Positions 34,738 through 41,712 of a DNA stretch of 64,000 nt are shown here, in pieces. Position 1 is the first letter of the stretch. Every line of letters begins with the position of its first letter. This stretch comes from Hyphomonadaceae bacterium (GTDB lineage: Bacteria; Pseudomonadota; Alphaproteobacteria; Caulobacterales; Aquidulcibacteraceae): NCBI GenBank assembly GCA_016791425.1, contig JAEUMQ010000017.1, positions 186,001-250,000 on the forward strand, read 5' to 3'. The translations under genes were made by a program, and so were the position numbers. The notes beneath the pieces are model-generated. The model had not been told where the DNA came from. It saw only the letters and a list, made by a program, of their open reading frames with translations, and did no database searches.

Positions 34738-35592
34738 ATGCGCCCACATTCGCGCTTGGTGGAGCGCGCGCCCGCGAAGCTCAATCTGCATCTGCACGTC
34801 GGCCTGCCGCTGCGCGATGGGCGCCATCCGCTGGAGAGTCTGGTCGCGTTCGCCGACATCGGCGATGAGATCGTTGTCGAGCCCGCGAACGATCTTTCCC
34901 TCGCGATCGACGGTCCCTTCGCCGAGGCATTGAAGGACGAGGCCGACAATCTCGTCCTGCGCGCCGCGCGTCTGCTTGGCGCGCGCGGCGCCGCGATCCG
35001 GCTCACCAAGAACCTCCCGGTCGCTTCGGGCATCGGCGGCGGCTCGGCCGACGCGGCCGCGACGCTCCGTGCGCTGAACAAGCTCTGGGACCTGCAGCTC
35101 TCGCTCGTAGAACTGGCGGAGAAGGGCGCTGCGCTCGGCGCCGACATTCCCGCCTGCGTTCACGCGCGAGCGTGCTGGATGTCGGGCACGGGCGAGGAGA
35201 CCGCGCCGGTCTCGCTGCCGGGTTTGTCCGCCGTCCTGGTCAATCCGCTGGTTCCAGCTCCGACCGGCGCGGTCTATCGCACGTTCGACGCGATGCATCT
35301 GGGCGCATCTTTCGCCCGCATCGCGCCGCCCGCATGGGAGAGCGCCGCATCCGCGATCCAAGGGCTCACGGCCCTCGAGAACGATTTGACCGCCCCCGCC
35401 ATCGCGATAGCCCCCGCCGTCGCGGAGGTGATCACGGTGCTCTCCGCCGATCCGCGGGCGCGCCTGGTGCGCATGTCCGGCAGCGGCGCGACCGTCTTCG
35501 CCCTGACGTGGGACCGCGCGGACGCCGACGCCGTGGCGGCCTCGCTCGCAGACCGCCCCTGGTGGGTGCGCGCCGCGACCTTGGCGGGATAG
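34738..35592 (+). CDS. ispE: 4-diphosphocytidyl-2-C-methyl-D-erythritol kinase IspE
   Basis: GHMP-family kinase of the MEP pathway; it phosphorylates CDP-ME to CDP-ME2P. The protein has 284 residues. Start motif ERAPAKLNLHLHVGLPLRDG; the ATP loop LPVASGIGGGSADAAATLRA near residue 95; RMSGSGATVFAL near residue 245. The ATG at 34738 follows the TPR gene stop by 2 bp. It starts an isoprenoid/envelope group; a polyprenyl synthase lies nearby, in the opposite direction. Confidence 0.95.
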   Translation: MRPHSRLVERAPAKLNLHLHVGLPLRDGRHPLESLVAFADIGDEIVVEPANDLSLAIDGPFAEALKDEADNLVLRAARLLGARGAAIRLTKNLPVASGIGGGSADAAATLRALNKLWDLQLSLVELAEKGAALGADIPACVHARACWMSGTGEETAPVSLPGLSAVLVNPLVPAPTGAVYRTFDAMHLGASFARIAPPAWESAASAIQGLTALENDLTAPAIAIAPAVAEVITVLSADPRARLVRMSGSGATVFALTWDRADADAVAASLADRPWWVRAATLAG

Positions 35593-35601
35593 AAGAGTGC
35601 G

Positions 35602-36711
35602 ATGCTGACCGACTTCCTCCTCGCCTCGGCGGCGGCGCTTGCCGCCAGCGCGCTCGCCTGCCGCGGCATGATCGCCGCCGGCGTGCTCGACGGGCCCACC
35701 GCAGAGCGCAAGCGCGAGAACGCGCCGACGCCGGCCAGCGGCGGCGTGGCGATCGGGATCGGCTTCGCGCTCGGCCTCGTGCTGCTGCTCTTTCCCCCGG
35801 TGCGCGCCTGGAGCGCCGGGCTCGCGCCGTCACAGGCCTTGAGCGCGCTCGCAGCCATCGCGCTCGCCTTCTTCTTCCTCGCCGTGGGCGCAATCGATGA
35901 TGTGCGCCCGATCGAATCGAAGGTGAAGTTCGCGCTCTTTGCGCTGGCGTCGCTCGCCGGCCCGATCCTGGGACTGCGCGCCGAGCTCATGCCGCTTGGC
36001 GTCGGCCTGGACCTGCACCTGCCGTACCTGGCGGCCGTGCTCGGCTCGGCGCTCTTCGTCTTTACGCTGACGAATGCAGTGAACTTCATGGACGGCGCCA
36101 ATGGCCTCGCCATGGGCTCGGTCGCCATCGCCAACTTCTTTCTGGGATGGCTGGCGCTGATGTCAGGCCAGCCCGCGACCGCGGCGCTTGCCTTCTGCGG
36201 GGCGGCGGCGCTGGCCGGGTTTCTCTTCTGGAACCTGCCGGCGGGACGGCTCTTCGCGGGTGATTCCGGCGCGCTCTTTGCCGGCGCCGTCGCGGCGTTC
36301 ACCTCGCTCCTGTACCTGGCCGAGAGCGGCGCCTCGCCGCTGCTGCCGGCGATGTTGTTCTTTCCGCTGCTCGCTGATGTGCTGCTGACGCTCGCCTATC
36401 GCTTGGGCAAGGGCGAGCCTCTGCTGGAAGGCCACCGCGACCATCTCTACCAGGTCGCCATCCGCGCCGGCATGAGCCACGTCGGCGCCTCGCTCCGCTA
36501 CTGGCTGCTGACCGCGCTCTGCGGCATGATCGCGCTTGCGGCGGCTGCGGTCGCGCGCGGCGACCTAGCCTTCCTGGTGCGGCTCGGTCCGTTTGATCAG
36601 ACGCTGCGCGCGATCGCTTCCTACGCGCCGACGGCGGCGTTCGTCGCGCTGATCGCCGCCTCACTGATCCTGGAAAAGCGCGTGCGCGCCCTGGAGAAGG
36701 CGCTGCCTTAA
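35602..36711 (+). CDS. MraY/WecA-type polyprenyl-phosphate sugar transferase
   Basis: Integral membrane enzyme of 369 residues that moves a sugar-1-phosphate onto undecaprenyl phosphate. About ten hydrophobic segments are visible. Family motifs: GAIDDVRPIESKVKF (Asp-Asp catalytic pair), TNAVNFMDGANGLAMGSVAI and GRLFAGDSGALFAGAVAAFT. The HRDH block (EGHRDHLYQVAIRAG) matches the WecA-like branch rather than MraY. Substrate unknown; probably an N-acetyl amino sugar. The stop overlaps the converging polyprenyl synthase stop. Confidence 0.9.
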   Translation: MLTDFLLASAAALAASALACRGMIAAGVLDGPTAERKRENAPTPASGGVAIGIGFALGLVLLLFPPVRAWSAGLAPSQALSALAAIALAFFFLAVGAIDDVRPIESKVKFALFALASLAGPILGLRAELMPLGVGLDLHLPYLAAVLGSALFVFTLTNAVNFMDGANGLAMGSVAIANFFLGWLALMSGQPATAALAFCGAAALAGFLFWNLPAGRLFAGDSGALFAGAVAAFTSLLYLAESGASPLLPAMLFFPLLADVLLTLAYRLGKGEPLLEGHRDHLYQVAIRAGMSHVGASLRYWLLTALCGMIALAAAAVARGDLAFLVRLGPFDQTLRAIASYAPTAAFVALIAASLILEKRVRALEKALP

Positions 36712-37712
36712 TGAGTGCGCGAGACGACGAAGGCCGGCAGATCGCCGAGCGCGTCGCGATAGGCGTTCTTCGGCAATGAAAGCAGCGCCGCGCTGGCGCG
36801 CTCGGCATAGCCGCGCGCCGCCTCGATCGTGCGGGAGATGGCGTCGCGCTTCTTCATGATGGTTTGCGCCCGCGCGAAATCGCCTTCGCGCTGATCGCCG
36901 CGCATCACGCGCCGCCAGAAATCGCGTTCCTCCATGTCGCCGCTGTCGCGCGCGAGCACGACCGGCATCGTCACTTTGCCTTCGCGGAAATCGTCGCCGA
37001 CGTCCTTGCCCATCGCGGCCGCCCGGCCGTCATAGTCGAGCGCGTCATCGACAAGCTGGAAGGCGAGCCCGAGATTGCGGCCGTAGGTCTCCAGCGCGTC
37101 GGCTTCCGCCCCGCGCTTGCCTGCCACGCACGCCCCCGCACGCGCGGCCGCCGCGAAGAGCGCGGCCGTCTTGGCGTCGATGATCTTCAGATAGCGCTCG
37201 AGGGCCGCGTCCGCGTCATTGACGGCCGCAAGCTGCATCACCTCGCCCTCGGCGATCGTCGAGGCCGCGCGCGCGAGAATGTCGAGCACCATAAGATCGC
37301 CGGTCTCGACCATGAGATTGAACGAGCGCGCGAACAGGAAATCGCCGACGAGCACGCTCGCGGGATTGCCCCAGAGCCGGTTGGCGGCGGCCTTGCCGCG
37401 CCGGAGGCCGCTGTCATCGACGACGTCGTCGTGCAGGAGCGTGGCGGAATGGATGAACTCAACGGCCGCCGCGAGATTGTGGGCTCCCGCCCCGCCGCCG
37501 CCCAATAGCCGCGCGGCGCCAAGGGTAATCATCGGCCGGATGCGCTTGCCGCCGGCGTCCACCAGGTGCGAGGCGAGTTGCGGGATGATGCCGACCGGGC
37601 TCTGCAGCCGCTCATGGATGATCGAATCGACGGCCGCGAGGTCTTCCGCCACGAGGCGCGCCAGCGTCTCGATTGGGGTTGGCGTCTGAAGCTCTGGTGC
37701 AGCCGACGCCAC
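36708..37712 (-). CDS. Polyprenyl diphosphate synthase (octaprenyl type)
   Basis: Trans-isoprenyl chain synthase of 334 residues that makes the ubiquinone side chain. FARM motif ATLLHDDVVDDSGLRRGKAA near residue 92. SARM motif LAFQLVDDALDYDGRAAAMG near residue 217. GKRIRPMITLGAARLLG is also present. The GTG start at 37712 has GAGGAG upstream. The E. coli counterpart is IspB. It is divergent from the DUF2007 gene. Confidence 0.94.
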   Translation of the reverse strand: MASAAPELQTPTPIETLARLVAEDLAAVDSIIHERLQSPVGIIPQLASHLVDAGGKRIRPMITLGAARLLGGGGAGAHNLAAAVEFIHSATLLHDDVVDDSGLRRGKAAANRLWGNPASVLVGDFLFARSFNLMVETGDLMVLDILARAASTIAEGEVMQLAAVNDADAALERYLKIIDAKTAALFAAAARAGACVAGKRGAEADALETYGRNLGLAFQLVDDALDYDGRAAAMGKDVGDDFREGKVTMPVVLARDSGDMEERDFWRRVMRGDQREGDFARAQTIMKKRDAISRTIEAARGYAERASAALLSLPKNAYRDALGDLPAFVVSRTH

Positions 37713-37857
37713 GCGCCGCTCCTCATTCCGTCGAACTGAGAGGACGATGGGCGCCGCCGCCCCTCAGGTCAAGGCGCGCCGAGGGCGCACCTCGCCGCAA
37801 AAGGCGACCCGCCGCCGCCGCTTGAAGCGGGCGCGGCGCTGGGCTTCTGATGTGCCG

Positions 37858-38082
37858 ATGCGCGAGCTTCGCCGGTCCAACGATCTTGTCTATCTCTCGT
37901 TCGCGGAAGCGGCGCTGCGGAGCGCCGGGCTCAATCCGCGGATCTTCGACGCCGCGCTGAGCGCGGTCGAGGGCTCGATCGGCGCGCTGCCGCGCCGCCT
38001 CGTCGTGCCGGAAGGGGAGGAGGCAGCGGCCCGCATGATCCTCGATCAGCTCGACGCCGAGCATGGCCGGTCGAATGTCTAG
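37858..38082 (+). CDS. DUF2007 family protein
   Basis: A 74-residue protein starting MRELRRSNDLVYLSFAEAAL, with RSAGLNPRIFDAALSAVEGS, the DUF2007 pattern (signal-transduction or P-II-like fold in some reports, function unclear). An upstream in-frame start at 37747 would add a 37-residue Arg-rich leader that looks spurious. It overlaps the next gene by about 20 bp and is probably co-translated with it. Confidence 0.78.
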   Translation: MRELRRSNDLVYLSFAEAALRSAGLNPRIFDAALSAVEGSIGALPRRLVVPEGEEAAARMILDQLDAEHGRSNV

Positions 38083-38806
38083 CCCCGGTACGACTGACGA
38101 TCGCTTGCTCGGGGGCCGCGTGATCCTGCGCCAGCCGGCCGAGGGCCTGCGCGCCAACGCCGATACCCTGCTGCTCGCGGCGTCCGTCGAGACGCCTTCC
38201 GGCGCGCGCCTTTTGGAGGCCGGCTGCGGCGCCGGCGGCGCGCTTCTCTCCGTCGCCGCCCGCGCCGCGGACGTGCGGCTCCTCGGCGTAGAGCGGGACG
38301 CGGGCCTTGCCGCCCTTGCGGCCGCGAACGCCGCCGCGAACGGCTGGGCCGAACGGGTCGAGATCCGCGGCGGCGACGTGCTCAAATTGGGTGAAATCGG
38401 AACCTTTGAAGGCGTGTTCTTCAATCCGCCGTTCGACCGCGCCGAGGAGGGCAGGCTCCCCGCGCCGGCGCGGCGCAGCGCCCGCATGGAAGAGACGCCG
38501 ATCGGGACCTGGGTCGCCGCGCTGGCCGATCGGCTCAAGGGCGGCGCGACGCTCACCCTCATCCATCGGGCGGCGGCGCTCGCCGACATCCTCGCCGCGC
38601 TGGAGGGCCGTCTTGGCGGGGTGGAGATCATGCCCATCCGCCCGCGCGCCGGCGCGCCAGCCAAGCGGGTGCTTGTCCGTGCGCGAAAGGGCTCGCGTGC
38701 GCCCTTGCGGCTCTATCGCGGGCTCGATTTGCACGATACGAGCGGGGCCAAGTTCAGCCCTGAGGCCGACGCGCTCTTTTGCGGGACGGCGCTCGATTGG
38801 AGCTGA
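38063..38806 (+). CDS. TrmN6-like N6-adenine methyltransferase
   Basis: A 247-residue SAM-dependent methylase. SAM motif LLEAGCGAGGALLSVAARAA near residue 50; catalytic NPPF motif in GVFFNPPFDRAEEGRLPAPA near residue 120. This matches the tRNA1(Val) A37-N6 methylase group (TrmN6/YfiC). Start ATG at 38063 or, four codons later, at 38075. RNA substrate inferred from family. Confidence 0.85.
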   Translation: MAGRMSSPGTTDDRLLGGRVILRQPAEGLRANADTLLLAASVETPSGARLLEAGCGAGGALLSVAARAADVRLLGVERDAGLAALAAANAAANGWAERVEIRGGDVLKLGEIGTFEGVFFNPPFDRAEEGRLPAPARRSARMEETPIGTWVAALADRLKGGATLTLIHRAAALADILAALEGRLGGVEIMPIRPRAGAPAKRVLVRARKGSRAPLRLYRGLDLHDTSGAKFSPEADALFCGTALDWS

Positions 38807-38818
38807 CGGGGGGAAGCG

Positions 38819-39460
38819 ATGGCCGAGATCGAAGTCGAGGGCGAGCGCGCGATCGCCAACGAGCGCTTCACCAATCTCATCGCGCTGACCATCGCGCTGC
38901 TGGTCACGTTCCTCGCCATCAGCACCATCAAGAGCGGCAACGTCCAGGAGGCGGTCGAGCAGGCGCAGGCCGAGCGCAACAATTCCTGGGCCTGGTACCA
39001 GGCCGTCCGCGTGCGCGAGGATATGGCCACCTACGAGCTCGCCCATCTGCAGCGGCTGCTTCGCACGGTCCCGGCGGCGGCGGCCGCGGCGGCGCCGGGG
39101 GCGGACGGTGTCGTGGCGACTGCGCCGCCGCCTAGCGCCGAGCGGGAGACGCTGCGCGCCGAAATCCGCGAGCAGGAGGCCGAGGTCGGCCGCGTGCGCG
39201 CCAGGAAGGACGAGACCGAGGCGCGCGCCAAGGCCGCCGAGACCCAGCTCGCACGTCTCAACGTGTTCGCCGACCAGTACGATTTCTCCGACGCGCTGCT
39301 CGCCATCTCGATGGCGCTCTTCGCGATCTGCGCGCTGGCCAAAGTGCGCTGGCTGTATTGGTTCTCGATGCTTCCCGCCATGGCGGGTCTGGCCTGGGGC
39401 GCCGCCTCGATGGCCCAATTCGCGATCCCCGCGCAGGCAGTGCTGGGCTGGCTCAACTGA
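38819..39460 (+). CDS. DUF4337 membrane protein
   Basis: A 213-residue protein with one membrane segment near residues 22-38 (LIALTIALLVTFLAIST), a helical coiled-coil middle (residues 95-145: RETLRAEIREQEAEVGRVRA) and two membrane segments at the end (from about residue 160). This fits DUF4337, function unknown. A 12-bp gap separates it from the methylase gene, so it is likely in the same operon. Confidence 0.82.
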   Translation: MAEIEVEGERAIANERFTNLIALTIALLVTFLAISTIKSGNVQEAVEQAQAERNNSWAWYQAVRVREDMATYELAHLQRLLRTVPAAAAAAAPGADGVVATAPPPSAERETLRAEIREQEAEVGRVRARKDETEARAKAAETQLARLNVFADQYDFSDALLAISMALFAICALAKVRWLYWFSMLPAMAGLAWGAASMAQFAIPAQAVLGWLN

Positions 39461-39483
39461 ACACCGTGCGCTAACCCGCACGC

Positions 39484-40272
39484 ATGGTCTGGCCGTTTCC
39501 GTCTCCGCCGCTCATTCCCGTGGTCCGCCTGGAAGGCATGATCGCGGCCGCGCGGCCCGGCCTCAATCTGGCGAGCCTGGAGCCGACGCTCCATCGCGCG
39601 TTCCAGTTCGCCAAGGCGCCGGCAGTGGCGTTGTCGATCAACTCGCCCGGCGGCTCGGCGGTGCAGTCGCACTTGATCGTGAAGCGCATCCGGCAGCTCG
39701 CGGCGCAGAAGAAGAAGCAGGTGCTGGCCTTCGTGGAGGATGTCGGCGCTTCGGGCGGCTACATGCTCGCCTGCGCTGCCGACGAGATCTTCGTCGATCC
39801 CTCGTCCCTGGTGGGCTCCATCGGGGTGATCGGCGGCGGCTTCGGCTTTCCCGAGCTGATGCAGAAGCTGGGCGTGGAGCGCCGCGTGCACACCGCCGGC
39901 GCTGTCAAGGGCCGGCTCGATCCGTTCCGTCCGGAGAGCCCCGACGACGTCCGCCGCCTCGATGAGATCCTGAAGGAGGTGCACGCAGCCTTCATCGCGA
40001 TCGTCCGCGAGCGCCGCGCCGGCAAGCTCAAGGAAACGCCGATGCTCTTCGAGGGCGAGATCTTCACCGCGCGCGAGGCGATCGAGGTTGGCCTCGTGGA
40101 TGCGCTGGGCGATCTGAACGGGGTGCTCGCCGCGCGCTGGGGCAAGGACGTGCGCATCCGCAAGATGCCTGTGGGCCGCATGTCGCTGTTGCGGCGCCTG
40201 ATGGGGGGCGCCGGCGACGCGCTCCTGTCTCGGCTGGAAGAACGTGCGGCCTTCGCCCGCTATGGCGTTTGA
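39484..40272 (+). CDS. S49-type signal peptide peptidase-like serine protease
   Basis: A 262-residue single-domain S49 protease. Catalytic Ser90 lies in [14 protein letters not shown]; general base Lys142 lies in [13 protein letters not shown]. The [10 protein letters not shown] block forms the oxyanion region. Unlike SppA and SohB, no N-terminal membrane anchor is seen ([20 protein letters not shown]), so the protein may be soluble or peripherally bound. It overlaps the first possible glyQ start. Confidence 0.88.
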   Translation: MVWPFPSPPLIPVVRLEGMIAAARPGLNLASLEPTLHRAFQFAKAPAVALSINSPGGSAVQSHLIVKRIRQLAAQKKKQVLAFVEDVGASGGYMLACAADEIFVDPSSLVGSIGVIGGGFGFPELMQKLGVERRVHTAGAVKGRLDPFRPESPDDVRRLDEILKEVHAAFIAIVRERRAGKLKETPMLFEGEIFTAREAIEVGLVDALGDLNGVLAARWGKDVRIRKMPVGRMSLLRRLMGGAGDALLSRLEERAAFARYGV

Positions 40273-40309
40273 GCCGAACGGTGCTACCAAGCGCGCCCCG
40301 AACACGAAC

Positions 40310-41230
40310 ATGAAGAAGCCGAAGAAGACCGCAGCGGCAAAGGAGGTCGGCCTCCCGCGCTCCTTCCAGGAGATCATCCTGCGCCTCCAGAATTACTGGA
40401 GCGAGCAGGGCTGCGCGATCCTGCAACCCTATGACATGGAAGTGGGCGCCGGCACCTTGCATCCGGCGACGACATTGCGCGCTTTGGGGCCGAAGCATTG
40501 GCGCGCGGCGTATGTGCAGCCCTCGCGTCGTCCGAAGGACGGCCGCTACGGCGAAAACCCGAACCGCCTGCAGCACTATTACCAGTACCAGGTGATCCTG
40601 AAGCCGAACCCGCCCGACCTGCAGGATCTCTACCTGAAGAGCCTCTCGCGCATCGGCATCGATCCGCTCCTGCACGACATCCGCTTCGTGGAGGACGATT
40701 GGGAGAACCCCACCGTCGGCGCCTGGGGTTTGGGCTGGGAAGTCTGGTGCGACGGCATGGAGGTTTCTCAGTACACGTACTTTCAGCAGGTCGGCGGCCT
40801 CGACGTGCGCCCCGTCTCCGGCGAGCTCACCTACGGTCTTGAACGCTTGGCGATGTACGTGCTCGGCTTCGATCGCGTCTACGACATGCCGTTCAACGAT
40901 CCCGAGAGCGCGACGCCTTTGACGTATGGCGATGTGTTTCTGGAGAACGAGCGCCAGGGCTCCACATTCAACTTCGAGCGCTCCGATCCCGAGATGCTGC
41001 TGCGCTGGTTCACCGACGCCGAAACGCAATGCAAGCGTCTCCTCGCGCTCGACGGCTCCAACGAAAAGCCGCTGCCCTTGCCGGCGTTCGATTACTGCCT
41101 GAAGGCCTCGCACCTCTTCAACTTGCTCGACGCGCGCGGCGTTGTGTCCCCAACAGAAAGACAGAGCTTCATCGGCCGCGTCCGCGACCTCGCCAAGGGC
41201 TGCGCCAAAGCCTGGACGGACTCGCAATGA
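40310..41230 (+). CDS. glyQ: Glycyl-tRNA synthetase alpha subunit
   Basis: Class II aminoacyl-tRNA synthetase alpha chain, 306 residues from the chosen ATG at 40310 ([20 protein letters not shown]). Motifs include [60 protein letters not shown] and [13 protein letters not shown]. An earlier ATG at 40262 would add 16 residues that overlap the S49 gene. It pairs with glyS downstream; the DUF559 gene is inserted between them. The stop overlaps the DUF559 start by 4 bp. Confidence 0.97.
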   Translation: MKKPKKTAAAKEVGLPRSFQEIILRLQNYWSEQGCAILQPYDMEVGAGTLHPATTLRALGPKHWRAAYVQPSRRPKDGRYGENPNRLQHYYQYQVILKPNPPDLQDLYLKSLSRIGIDPLLHDIRFVEDDWENPTVGAWGLGWEVWCDGMEVSQYTYFQQVGGLDVRPVSGELTYGLERLAMYVLGFDRVYDMPFNDPESATPLTYGDVFLENERQGSTFNFERSDPEMLLRWFTDAETQCKRLLALDGSNEKPLPLPAFDYCLKASHLFNLLDARGVVSPTERQSFIGRVRDLAKGCAKAWTDSQ

Positions 41231-41706
41231 CCGCACAGGACAACGCGTCCCCCTCCCCCTTGCGGGGAGGGGGTAGGGGGAGGGGGGCGAAATCCTCGTG
41301 GGCGCCATTCGAGGAGACGCGCCAAAAGGACCGCCCCCGCACGCAAGCGCGCGCCAAACGTTTGCGCGCCGACATGACCCTTTCCGAACGCAAGCTCTGG
41401 AAACTCCTACGCCCCGAGAAGGACGCCCACTATCGAAAGCAGATCGCCGTGGACGGTTACGTGTTCGACTTCGGCGACTACTCCGCGCGCATCCTGATTG
41501 AGCTCGATGGCTCAATTCATCGGCTCAACAATGTCGAGCTACGCGACAAGGAAAAGGAAGCCTACGCGAAGCGTCACGGCTTTAAGCTTCCGCGCTTCAC
41601 GAACGACGATGTTTGGACCCGGCCTGATTGGGTTCTCGACCAGGTTCGTGCTCTCCGCGACGCCCCCCACCCCCTACCCCCTCCCCGCAAGGGGGAGGGG
41701 GAGTAG
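41227..41706 (+). CDS. DUF559 (VSR-like) endonuclease-domain protein
   Basis: A 159-residue protein with a PD-(D/E)XK-like DUF559 domain: [40 protein letters not shown] (Asp and the ELDG acid) and [18 protein letters not shown]. Residues 7-22 ([15 protein letters not shown]) and the C-terminal tail ([13 protein letters not shown]) come from GC-rich palindromes, not from the nuclease fold. The start ATGA overlaps glyQ; the stop is 6 bp before glyS. DUF559 genes are often accessory; this one is bracketed by inverted repeats between two essential genes. Confidence 0.85.
   Translation: MTAQDNASPSPLRGGGRGRGAKSSWAPFEETRQKDRPRTQARAKRLRADMTLSERKLWKLLRPEKDAHYRKQIAVDGYVFDFGDYSARILIELDGSIHRLNNVELRDKEKEAYAKRHGFKLPRFTNDDVWTRPDWVLDQVRALRDAPHPLPPPRKGEGE
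41246..41288 (+). repeat. REP-like palindrome, left of DUF559 core
   Basis: CCCTCCCCCTTGCGGGGAGG followed by GGGTAGGGGGAGGGGGGCG. Its reverse complement recurs at 41661-41704 with about two differences over 44 bases, so the two face each other across the nuclease gene. Related copies lie inside glyS. Confidence 0.85.
41661..41704 (-). repeat. REP-like palindrome, right of DUF559 core
   Basis: CGCCCCCCACCCCCTACCCC then CTCCCCGCAAGGGGGAGGGG. It is the inverted partner of the copy at 41246-41288. It encodes the last residues of the DUF559 protein and ends just before the glyS start at 41713. Confidence 0.85.
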
Positions 41707-41712
41707 AGCCCC

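Noticed and set aside
32852-34747. A 631-codon minus-strand frame
   Set aside because: Antisense of the TPR lipoprotein gene; no protein-like motifs.
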